Origin: Grifola frondosa
Taxonomy: Eukaryota; Basidiomycota; Agaricomycetes; Polyporales; Grifolaceae
DNA length: 64,000 bases
Reading direction: 5' to 3'
NCBI GenBank assembly: GCA_001683735.1
Contig: LUGG01000019.1
Location: 868,001-932,000 of the forward strand
How positions within the stretch are numbered: the stretch's first letter is position 1; every line of letters starts with the position of its first letter. The notes under the pieces were generated by a model. The model ran no database searches, was not told the origin of the DNA, and was given only the letters and a program-made list of their open reading frames with translations. The translations under genes and the position numbers were made by a program. Of this stretch, positions 44,792 through 55,020 are shown piece by piece.

Positions 44792-46975
44792 ATGCATTAT
44801 AAGTCGCTCTTCCCCCCGGTGCCACCACTGCCAGAGCAGAATGCTCACGATTTTATTCTGGACCCCATGGGCCAGGGTCATGACATTGATCACGTCTTGC
44901 ATGTAGACGCATCAACTGGACGCAAGAGGACGAGGCGCGAATTTAAGCAGCGCGTTCGAGATGCTGCTACGGCACTTGTTTCACCACCCTCCGACGGGGG
45001 ATTTGGGATTGGTATAGACCAGGGTGAGATCATCGGTATATTAAGTCACAACTGTCTGGTGAGCCATTCGGACACACGCTATCGAATATTAACTTAATGA
45101 TCAAATAGGAATATATTACGTTGGTATATTCATCATTGGCTACAACTATCCCCTTCGCTTTGATTTCCGCCTATTCCACGCCGTTCGAGCTCGTTCACTC
45201 CCTCCGGGTAGCTAAGGCGACGCGACTCTTCGTGCATCCGTCACTTCTCTCTGGGGCATTACGTGCTGCACGGGAGATTGGGCTCTCCGAAGAGCATATT
45301 TATATTTTAGAAGGCCATGTGAAGGACAGAAGGAGCCTCGGCGAGGCTATCGAGGAGGTAAGGAGACGCCAGATTCCCAGAGTGCCAGTCAAGCCTGCTC
45401 GGAGGGATACGCTGGCTTACCTGGTATTCTCCAGCGGCACCAGTGGATTGCCGAAAGGTTAGTCGTGGTCGGAGGCGTAAGTATAACACAGTCTTACCGC
45501 CCATATTCAGCCGTCATGATATCGCATGGAAACATTATATACAGTCTGGTGCAAACTATCATTTCAGCAAAGGATGATCCAGTTCCCGATGGTCCTCCGA
45601 ACGTCGTACTGGCCTTCCTACCATTCTACCACACGTACGGCTTACATTACTTGTGCCTTCGGGGTATGCTCGCCCCTGCAACGTTCGTGGTGGTCTCGAA
45701 ATGGGACGTCGACGCTGTTCTAAGCCTCATCCCGAAGTGAGTGCAGGATCCCGCACAACTTAATCCCAGGTCATCTCACCTTTTTCGCGCCAGGTTCCGC
45801 ATCACCGTCCTCCCCCTGATACCTTCCGCCATCCACCAAATCGTGAACCACAAGCGCATCCGCAAAGTCGACTTCAGTTCAGTAACGACGATCGGCAGCG
45901 GCGCAGCGTACCTCCCGCCACAGCTCGCCGCCGCGCTCCAAAGTTTAGTGCCCTCCAACCCTCGGATTGGCGAAGGTACGCCCCACCCGACTCCGTTTTG
46001 ATCGCATCCACAGCTGACGCGCGGTCTCTGGCAGGATATGGCATGTCTGAACTTGTGAGTCGTGGCCCCAGCCTCCGTGTAGTTTCTTATTTGCTCACAC
46101 ACGGACGTGCACGCACGTCAGACGATATCGGCGATGCGCACGCCGACGCCCACTATGCTTGGCGGGCGAATCGAGGCGAAGGTCGGCTCATGCGGGCTGC
46201 TGCTGCCTGGCATGGAGGCGCGCATCGTGCGGGCGGACGGCTCGCTTGCGGGCTTGAACGAGCCTGGGGAGCTGTGGCTGAAAGGCGGGAACGTCGCGCT
46301 CGGGTACTGGGGCAACGAGAAGGCGACAAAGGAGACGTTCGTGGATGGGTGGCTAAGGACCGGAGATACGGTTAGAGCGGATGAGGACCAGGTATTCTTG
46401 TGGGTATTATTGCCGTCACCGATCCGGATTTGGCTTCTGACGCTTGTGCTCTTTCAGTTTCGTGGATAGGGCGAAGGCATGTTACGCACACGGGTAATGA
46501 GTCATGTTGTGTGAGCTGACATTACCTGTTTCTAGGACACACTGAAGGTGTCTGGCGTCCAGGTGTCGCCGACAGAGCTAGAGGATTTGTTGATCGCCCA
46601 CCCAGACAAGCTCATCATAGATGCGTGCGTAGCGGGTGTCTCTGGCGGGCGGACGTCCGATGAGAAAGTGCCCCGCGCGTGGGTAGTTCTGAGCGAGCGG
46701 GGAAAGCGGAGAGGTGATGCTGCAGTGATAAAGGCGCTGACAGCCTGGTCTCAGCAGAATCTGAGCAAATATAAATGGCTGAGAGGGGGCTTACAGATTG
46801 TCGACCAGGTCAGCTAGGCCCTAGTTCTGGAATCCTGCGAATCCTGTGGATGCAATATGCTGATGCTCTTGTGGCAATATGCTAGATCCCCAAAAACCCG
46901 ACAGGAAAGGTGCTGCGTCGTGTCTTGCAGGACCGATATGAGGAGTCGCATTCAAGCTCCCGAGCGAAGCTATGA
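44792..46975 (+). CDS. Acyl-CoA synthetase / 4-coumarate-CoA-ligase-like adenylate-forming enzyme
   Basis: This ANL-superfamily enzyme activates a carboxylic acid with ATP and CoA. The start is the ATG at 44792 (MHYKSLFPPVPP) or 44780. Core motifs in order: A3 FSSGTSGLPKG (about 45430), A4-like FLPFYHTYG (about 45613), A5 GYGMSE (about 46035), A7 WLRTGD (about 46350), A8 FVDRAKDTLKVSG across a GC-AG intron (46477-46535), and the A10 lysine in PTGKVLRR (about 46900). The stop is at 46973-46975 after RAKL. The C-terminus has no clear peroxisomal PTS1 tripeptide unless AKL is read as one: the last three residues are indeed A-K-L, which fits the PTS1 consensus and suggests peroxisomal import. The substrate is unknown; fungal relatives include phenylacetyl- and coumaroyl-CoA ligases. 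The reading frame is intact over all exons. Confidence 0.9.
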
Positions 46976-47471
46976 ATGAATGCGGTGGACACGATAAGGC
47001 ATGATTCCACCCTTTCCCCCTGTATTAAGGATTATTATATTATTTTGATATTGCTGCTAAATAGCAAATGTATCACTATACGCCGCCGAGTTGTTTGATA
47101 TCCAATCACCGGTTTTTCGCGGCATCCCTGCAGTAGATGCGCCTCTGCCATTCGAGAAACAGTTTCCCGTTTCAGTTGACACCGCAATGCCACCTGGCAC
47201 TCAACACTTACTGTAAGTACAGAAAGTCATCCTGTGTGATGAGCATGAGAGAAGTCCGTAAGGACTGTGAGCTGGACATACACATTCGCATACATCCCCA
47301 CACTGGTCTGCCTTGACACACTGTCGTTCAAGAACGGTCGTTTGGTACGCACCGGGCGCGACGCCGGTCGAGGTCACGTGCTATTCACGTGAACGCGTAT
47401 TGAACGTACGACGCGACACCAGAGCTTGTTCCTGCTTTCACCACTTTCACTCGTTGCCCTATCTGCTACTA
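46976..47471. other. Intergenic region
   Basis: About 500 bp with no coding evidence. An AT-rich patch at 47020-47070 is a plausible 3' end region of the ligase gene. Confidence 0.4.
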
Positions 47472-49069
47472 ATGTCATCTAAGGAGTTGATAATCGTTGT
47501 CACTGGGGCGAATGGGTACCTTTCTTGTCTTTCATCGCTTGAAGAACTGAATTATGCATGCCTTACAGTGGAGTTGGCTATGGAATCTGCCAACGTCTCA
47601 TGATTCAGCTCTCCCAGCTTGATCCTGCAGATGCTCGGCCCGTTTTCCCAGAGGTATCAACCAAGTTATCTCAAAGTGAATATGCAGCCTTCAGGTCCTC
47701 CGCTGCAGCTGGTGTCACGATTATTATGGCGTGTCGAGACCTTAACCGGGCAGAAGTCGCGAAGACGAAACTTTACGTTGTCCTTGACGATCATATAAAG
47801 AAGCTACCCGAGGGCTCATCATCCCGTGAATATGCGACACGATACAGAGCGAACTTCCGCCTTGCGATACATCGGTTGGATTTGAGCTCGATCACAGCAT
47901 ATTTCAGTTTGGCGAGCAGGTCTCCAAGACGTGAGTACAGTAACTTCTGAACTTGTGTGGATCACTTTGCGACCTGTTTATATAAATCATGACCTCGCCC
48001 TGGACTGCATTCCTGTCAAACACTCTTGCTTCTCATATCTAACCTACGACATTTGGAACAGATACCCGCATATATCACACTTGATCTGCAACGCTGGCAC
48101 TGCAACATATAGTCACCTTGACATTTGGGCATTTACCATGGATTTATTACGCGCACCAGTGGCTGCGATAGAGCACCCAAATAGTAATATCCAGCGAAAC
48201 GGGGTTCTCAGCAGCGATAATCTCGGATACACATGGCAATGTAATGTCTTTGGTCATTATGTTCTTGTGAGTTGTAGTAGCCCCGTTGATTCCTAGCGTC
48301 AGCTAATATTCACGACAGTTCCGCACGCTACAACCGCTCCTCTCCAAATACTGTTACGCCGTGGATAAAGCATCTTTAGGTGCTCCGGCGCGTGTCCTGT
48401 GGATGTCCTCTCTTGAATCGCGCCCTATGTACGATCCCGCAAACGACTGGCAATTGATCAAGACAAATCACTCCTATCAGGCGTCGAAATACCAAATGGA
48501 ACTTATATGTGCGGAGCTGTCAAAAAACACTGAACATTCTCAAATCCAGAAGATCCTACACTTTATTGTCAGCCCTGGAATTACCTCAACGAACATGAGC
48601 ACGTTACTCAATATTCGGATACCATTCTACCGGACACTCATGCTCATCGTATTCTATGTCGTAAGCAGACAGCATGTGCTCATGCTCTGGTCGCTGAAAA
48701 TCTGACGGCCTCAATTCACAGATACGCCTGCTCGGATCTCCGAACATCCTCTTTTCCGTGTACAAAGCCGCCATCGCGGCCGTCCACATTGCGCTTGTCC
48801 CGCTTGTCTATATCCCCGCATCCGCCAATGATCTTCCACCTCAAGTGTACACACCTACACACTCCTCGAGCGAACGCGCACCTTTCGCGCTCAGATTCTG
48901 CTCGCAGAATGACAGGTGCGGGCGTGAGTATGTCGGGATCATGCCTGTGCCGGTATGGGAGGAATATCCTCATGAAGGAAAGCCACTCCTGGAGCGGTTC
49001 GAGCGGCTGTATCAGACGTTTGTTGAGGCGGAGCGCGGGAGTGTTGACCCCGATGCGGGGGCATCATAA
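47472..49069 (+). CDS. ERG27: 3-ketosteroid reductase (Erg27-type short-chain dehydrogenase)
   Basis: This enzyme reduces the 3-keto group during C4-demethylation in ergosterol synthesis at the ER. The ATG at 47472 gives MSSKELIIVVTGANG. Removing the first intron completes the NAD(P)-binding motif TGANGGVGYGI. ICNAGT is the NNAG-type motif and YQASKYQME the YxxxK catalytic pair. LHFIVSPGITSTNM follows. The C-terminal half has hydrophobic segments (FYRTLMLIVFYV, AAIAAVHIALVPLVYI). The length, the internal insertions and the C-terminal WEEYPHEGKPLLERFERLY segment are those of Erg27 rather than a generic SDR. One single-base loss near 47899-47903 shifts the end of the second coding block; the neighbouring frame restores FQFGEQVSKTYPHISH across the next intron. 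Confidence 0.87.
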
Positions 49070-49990
49070 GGCTTGCGTTGAAGTATAATATGCTAATACC
49101 AGAGCTAGGGTGGGATACCTTTTCAATTGTTGTTGAATAGTAGGACGGCCATTTCGTATGTTCCTGCTCTTGGCAATGCTTTCTACCGAAGGTTTTTGCA
49201 GTCATCTCTACTCATGATTGTTTCGTTGACTTGGGACTCCAAATCTAGGATAGATCATAACCGTCATCGGTCAGATGAGCATGTGGTCTTCCACATGCAT
49301 ACATCTATGCTCATGCATCAGGCCCGGCGGGGGTGAGATAGTGATATGGTCCTCGAAACTTGACGCTGAGCGCAATGACATTCTTCCGATATCGGGAGCA
49401 TTATGTGAGTCGGCCGACCATCAGCTGCGTAGAGTGTTGCGCAGACCTGCGACTCGAGTACCATGACACGAGGAACGGCTGAATACCTAGGCGTTGCCGT
49501 GATGCCGTAGACACCAAGTTTGAAAGTACTGAGAGGAACTCGCACATGAACGCCTGAGCGCTCAACATCACCTTCGACAATACGGGCAACGATCAATGCA
49601 AGATTGAATGAAAAAAAAAATGCAAAGTACACCGCGACGAATAGCATCCGATCCAGCAATGGCTCCATTGGTAAGTGTGTTAAGTGAACTACGATTGCCA
49701 CGATGGACGAACGTGAGAATGACATTAAGTTGCTGGCGGAAACGAGCAGCTGCCCGTGTCGATGGCACAATAAACATAATGATACGCCAAGAGACCAATA
49801 CAAACAACTGATATGCCTAGCATCTTGGACGAGCAATGTACAGGACATATGATACAGTCTATAGCGAAACTTGTACACCTAACGCCTATCACGGAAATGC
49901 ATTCGCACCCAAACCCGCTTCTTCTCTGATGTGAAGTCACTGAGGCGGGTCATCTAAACCGATCTCAATATCCGAATCCTTGGTGACAGA

Positions 49991-50029
49991 CACGGCGGGC
50001 ATTCCCGATTATTACGGAGAGAGAAATGC
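49991..50029. repeat. 39-bp direct repeat, copy 1
   Basis: It begins CACGGCGGGCATTCCCGATT and is identical over 39 bases to 50342-50380. The copies are 351 bp apart. Flanking bases differ on both sides. Confidence 0.92.
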
Positions 50030-50341
50030 TGCGAACTCTAATGCTCAGGATATCTGCCTTGAGACGCTGCAGCCACTCATCGTGTGTATCCTATTTTTCG
50101 TGTCGCTTCACCTTTATCAAAAATTCCTTCATAGGGTGTCGTATTCACGCTGATTATCATCCGCATCGGTCTTGGGTACAGCCTAACCGACTCTCACCCA
50201 CACCCGCTCGTCGACTCCCATCAGATTCAGAGTGGTCAGCATGACTATTCTCCGCGGTCTGTGGCGATCAATGTAACTGTCTCCCGCCACCTCCAAACCG
50301 ATCGCACATCGTTCGAGCAGTACGAACAAAAGAGTCGTTCT

Positions 50342-50380
50342 CACGGCGGGCATTCCCGATTATTACGGAGAGAGAAATGC
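50342..50380. repeat. 39-bp direct repeat, copy 2
   Basis: It is the exact match of 49991-50029. It is too long for an ordinary target-site duplication; a segmental copy or the edges of a degraded element are possible. Confidence 0.92.
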
Positions 50381-51080
50381 ATGATATATGCTCGAGTACT
50401 CTTACCTAATCGTAGCGGCGGCAAGCGCCAGTCCCCGACTCCTGGTTGAGCGCTCGTGGAGTGATCGCTTTCAATTTGTTCGGGCAGCTTGTCGTAGCCA
50501 GCGCTGTGCGCAAGTTGGGCGATAGCTTAGCGGCTAGCTGCTGTCCAGTATATTGCTTTCTCCACTAGGCTACCGTCTGGTTTCGAACTTTGCTTCATAG
50601 CCATCTTGGTTGTCACAAGAAATCTGTGCTTACATCTTAAGCTGCTGGTCTCGGTGCGATTCTGGTGCTTTGTTGTTCCACCGTGTATGAGCAAGAGTAC
50701 CTTTTGATAGAAGATAAGTGGAAATGTAATAATATGATATTTTTTGAGCATAGTTTGCTAATCACTTCAGTGCGTGGCGGACAGCTCGGTTGGTTTCAGT
50801 ACCGTGGGCAACTTGAGACAATGTGTGTGCTATGTCGTGCGGTCAAGCAGATATCCAGGCATGTCTGGCTGGAGACGGAGACGGTTCGCTGCAGGAGTGC
50901 GATGTGAGGGAGCAGATGAATGAGTAGTGAGCGGCTTGAACTGAATGATGAGGTAGTAGAGTTGCAGGCGAAAGGTGAGTGATACTCTTGCATTTGCTGC
51001 ACGCGAGTTGTTCAGCGGCTCGAGACATTGTTGATTTCGGATAGCTGTAGAACAAGAGTATGTAAAAAGAGAGTACATTG

Positions 51081-52523
51081 TTATATAGCCCAGAATACAT
51101 CATCGTCATCGTCTCCGTTGTCTGCACCATCTCCGCCTGATTCAGTAGCTGAATCTACCCCTGGGTGGATGTCAGGTATCTCGTCATTGTCATCATCGGC
51201 GTCGCGAAGTTCGGGATCGGCAAGGATGACTATGGACTGCAGATTGAGCGAGGCGGCGTTGCGGTTCGTTGCACGGTAGACATTGACGGTGAAAGTGACC
51301 ATGACAGCAGTGCCATAATCTATTTCACCGGAGGAAGCAGGTAGAGCCTTGAAGTTCTTCAGAATGAAAGGTTTCCTCCCGTTGTACCTCGGTACTGTTA
51401 TAAAGGTAAGGAGTGACAACGAGTATAAGACATGAGAGACTGCAACTTACTGGCTGCATTCCAAGGTAAGACTGGATCAGTGATTCGTTCAGAAACATTC
51501 TTTTTCTTCTTCGGAGATGACGTTGTTGCACGTATAGGTGATGATTGGACGCTGAAATCTACATAGGATTCATGTAAGTGCCGAGGAGCATAGGTAGACT
51601 GAAAATGAAGTAAATACCTTTGCGAGCATAGGTCGAGAATGATACGCCGTGCATGAAGGTCGGAAAATAAATGTCTTTGATGCCATAGACAGCACCAATG
51701 ACAGCGACAGCACGGTCCCAGACAAGATCAGATACCGTGACACAAATCTGGCGACTTTTGTCTTTCTTCGTTAAACAGCTATATGTTGTGATGCCGACAA
51801 GGAAGAATAGGCTAGGAGTGATGGAAATGTCGCTGGATGTTTGCATATGTCCGATATAGCGGGAATGACCTATGGTGGTGGTTGTAAGCTGCGCTGGGTT
51901 CACAGCGCCGAGGTTCGAGATTGCGTGTGAGCCAGGTTGCACAGCAAAATGCTGAGACGCCTAAATGTAGTGATAATGAGTTATATTTTGATGTAAAAAA
52001 TCAATACTTACTTCTGTGTCACAACGTCTGCAAACGTGAGCTGTATACTGGCCTTCCATATCGGTGTCTTTTCCTTCTCAGTGCTATCGTTCGTGCTATA
52101 TGCATTGCATTGTTTGAGACGGACTACTTCGGTGTTCATATATGCAATACTTGTAAGATAGACATGAGCAGTGTGAAAGGCTTTATAAAGTGAGTACTTA
52201 CGGATCTGATGGCTTTTTCGGCAAAGATGATGCTGTAGTTACTTTCATTGACTGGTCATTGGATGAGCTGAGGGTAGAAAGATCTGATCCGGACCTAGAT
52301 ATTCATAGAGTAAATCATGATATTGAATAAGGTTGTAGAGGAGTACAACGAGAACATACGCTGGAGCTGATTGGTCAGCACGTGGTTTCTTTAGAAGCGG
52401 TTCTTGTTCTTCAGACAGTGTAGGAGTTGGAGTAGATAGACGATGCTTCACCATGGTAACAGGAGGATTTTGCACTGATGTTGTGCTCATGAGTTTCGAT
52501 GTGGAACGGGTGGTGGTAGGCAT
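51081..52523 (-). CDS. Helitron-linked gene B: candidate ssDNA-binding protein with acidic tail
   Basis: I do not recognise a named family. ATG at 52523 (MPTTTRSTSKLMSTT). Clean GT-AG introns at about 52354-52290, 52200-52150, 52003-51963, 51617-51560 and 51450-51398 give one frame to the stop at 51083-51081. A low-complexity basic N-terminus (LLKKPRAD; later SPKKKKN, an NLS-like run) is followed by two beta-rich segments: WKASIQLTFADVV ... ICVTVSDLVWDRAVAVIG, and IDYGTAVMVTFTVNVY ... SLNLQSIVIL. The last 40 residues are strongly acidic and the protein ends GDDDDDVFWAI. An acidic tail ending in aromatic/hydrophobic residues is the architecture of SSB proteins. It is divergent from gene A, with about 370 bp between the starts. 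Codon composition is higher in GC than RepHel. Function is inferred only. Confidence 0.6.
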
Positions 52524-52892
52524 GTTGGGATAGAATAAGAGTAGCTTACTAGTTGTGAAATGATATGTGTTGTGTGATTGATGGATGGCATCTCGACCTG
52601 TAACAAAATTGGGCTAGACGGCAGGATCTCGCCCTATATTAGAACATCTAGCAGTTGCCAGACTCAACAATGTGACGCACGATAAGGATAGTATGACACT
52701 CCCATCTCGGCGTTGTTATTTTCCCGATGCTCTCACTCATGACAGGGTCTAAGACACTTGGTCTGGAAGCAGCGTCAGCGTTGCTATGCGGCATGTTGGC
52801 GTTGGATTGTGTATTGGTCGTTGACGCAGAAGGTGTTTGTTTTGACTAGCTTCAATATTGTCACTTTGAGCCAGCTTCTTTTATCATTGACT
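52524..52892. promoter_or_regulatory. Divergent promoter region of Helitron-linked genes A and B
   Basis: About 370 bp between the divergent start codons. A short upstream open frame (about 52726-52855, plus strand) precedes gene A and could be either a uORF or a missed first exon. Confidence 0.4.
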
Positions 52893-54059
52893 ATGGTGCA
52901 ATACGAGTTAGATGACTTACTGACAGTATTAAAGAATCCTGAACTTGGTACGTTGATGGTCGAATATGAATGAAATGAGCTTTTAATGCATTGTATTAGT
53001 TGGATTATTGGACCGTTTCGCGGAAGCATGCACTGCGTCTCGTCAGCGCGGAGATCTGCAACTTTCACGGTTTAACAGCTATGACCTTGTCCGACAAACC
53101 TTTGTTATAAAGGCCATATCACCGACATACCATGTTCTCATTTGGCGCGATACCGGTGAACAGGTGGTTCTTGCGTGTCAGGGTCTTGTTGCGTCAGTCT
53201 ATTTTCCACCGGTCACGGCACAGACAAGGTAAATAGATTGAATATAGAATTATTATAACTATACTTACTTCTTGTTAGGGTAAACCCTCGTGCAGCTCAT
53301 CGTTCTACGCAGTCGGTCACGATTGTTGGTCCTGGGTCAACCTCCTTCACTTCTTCCTTATCTGCTATTAAGCAGATTTATCGATATTTTGAACAGAACT
53401 TCGGAATGGGGGAGATGCGTGCTTTGCAGACTGATCATGTTGGGGATGTTGCTGCTATTGTCGGAAGCACCCGGTATGTAACGCCAACGTCGTACAAGAT
53501 ATGGCCGGATGTGGGAATTCCCGATTCTATCGATCCGGATGGAATCTTAAAGCGGATTGTTGGTGAGGGGAAGTATGCATTTACTGAGGACAATGTTGTG
53601 TCATATCGTGTAGTTGATGAGAGGTGCGATGCTATTTTTTGTTCTTGATATAATTTTAAATAAACTTTTAGATCTCTTGAGGTGTCGGATGCACAGCCTT
53701 CAGTTTTTCGTCAAGGTCATGTGGTCGACATAGGCGTATCATTCCGTGCAATGAAGGGAAGGAAGCAATATAGCTTCATCATTCAGCTAGAGTCTATTTT
53801 GCTTGGAGAACGTGAAGGAGCAAAGGTGAGTGTCAAATTCAATATGAGAAATAGAAAGGCAAATTCTAATATGCTTATTTCACAGTTACTTGCTGAACTG
53901 GTTTCAGATGCAAACAGACACCCAGCTTCAATGGTTGTTGAACCAGTGTTATTACGGAAACATCATATTGAGCATACAAAGGAGGATCTTGCTGAGACTC
54001 AAAAGCGCCTTCATACTCTTACCTTATCAGACTCACAAATGTCAGAAATTGTTGAGTAA
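52893..54059 (+). CDS. Helitron-linked gene A: uncharacterised, possible OB-fold protein
   Basis: I do not recognise a family. The ATG at 52893 gives MVQYELDDLLTVLKNPELV. Exons: 52893-52947, 53000-53228, 53279-53623, 53672-53825 and 53886-54059, all GT-AG and in frame (about 320 residues). The fourth intron is a multiple of three without a stop and may be retained. The middle reads HVLIWRDTGEQVVLACQGLV, then a linker, then DHVGDVAAIVGS. The C-terminal segment FRQGHVVDIGVSFRAM ... IIQLESILLGE has the same order of G-V-V, hydrophobic strand and LxLxSIxxL as the C-terminal strand region of gene B, suggesting a shared fold. The stop lies only 80 bp from the end of RepHel, which converges on it. 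This tight spacing supports membership of the same element. Confidence 0.6.
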
Positions 54060-54139
54060 AGCTGCTTACTATGTTTTAATATCAGTATTATGTTGCATTT
54101 ATCATGAATCAGTGTGAAATAATCCCAGTGGTTGTAGTA

Positions 54140-55020
54140 CTATATATCCTTCAGTGTATAAACAAAAATGTGTGCAAGTTTATTATTAGACTGCATTAAA
54201 TCCTGAAGATTATGTGAGTTTAATGTTGTCTGAAATGTACATGCACCTTTATTAATTTGACCATCATGCATCCAAATAGAATTATTTTCTTTTATTAATT
54301 GTGTTGAAAAATGATTAGATCCATAATATATAATACTACTAAGATAGTATGATTTATATTGATGAGATACAGGTAAACGAAGGGTCATGGTTGGTATAAT
54401 ATAATCATTTAATTCAAGTGGAACTTCAAAATATAATATGATTGGTGCGACTGAATATTCAATGATCCATTGTGCTTGATGACCACATATACATGGTAAA
54501 GGCATATGTAAATTTAGCTTTGTTAATCTATATTTAAGATACAAGTCTAAACATGATTGTAGAGAAAGCTGTATATGATTTTCTTGTTCATTAAAAGTTA
54601 TGCAAAAGTAAGCTGTTATTGTGTCAGATAATGCCCAATCTAAATCAATATATTGTGAAGTATACTTTTGACAGGATAAACAAAAACATTTTGCAGAAAA
54701 ATGTGTTAATACATTTCCTAAAATGTAATACATTACATTTGTAACAGATGCAAAAACTGGACCATAGCGTGGAAACTCTTGTGAATTTTGATTATATAAT
54801 ATATCACGTAGCTGATCTCTATAATGGTTAAATAATACACTTGATGATGATACCTGTATAAGATGTTCAAAAGCATCATACAATAAATGTGTAATTAAAT
54901 TTGATGATTTCCATATGAGACGTACAGATTGAGTTAGTTTATTATATGCATTAAACAGAGCCATAAAACTTGCATCATATGCACAAGAATAATTTTCAGG
55001 TGACCAAGAACATCCAGCAA
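54140..55020 (-). other. USP-like (C19) cysteine protease domain at the RepHel C-terminus
   Basis: The segment follows the helicase after a Lys/Ser-rich linker. It shows a Cys box (SPENYSCAYDASFMALF), a CxxC pair (FCLSCQK), the pattern SLQSCLDLYLKY, which matches the SLxxCLxxY segment of ubiquitin-specific proteases, a second zinc-type pair (CICGHQ), and a His box (YYGSNHFSTQLI followed by IWMHDGQ). Order and spacing fit the USP fold: catalytic Cys, zinc fingers, catalytic His, then Asp/Asn. No ubiquitin-related substrate can be inferred. The assignment rests on motif order by eye. Confidence 0.55.

Larger units (their letters stand above)
49070..51080. other. Accessory region without recognised gene
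   Basis: About 2 kb. A minus-strand open frame of 186 codons (49318-49878) has hydrophobic stretches but competing frames on the same strand, so I do not call a gene. A 39-bp exact direct repeat lies at 49991-50029 and 50342-50380. The region marks the transition from the conserved block to the Helitron-linked DNA. A terminal CTRR with hairpin, which would mark the Helitron 3' end on this side, was looked for and not found with confidence. Confidence 0.35.

Noticed and set aside
49318..49878. Possible membrane protein gene on the minus strand
   Set aside because: Hydrophobic stretches occur in more than one frame and no start, splice pattern or known motif supports a single gene.
50450..51080. 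Helitron 3' terminus (CTRR preceded by hairpin) on the minus strand
   Set aside because: Several CTAG/TTAG words exist but none has a convincing GC-rich hairpin at the right distance.
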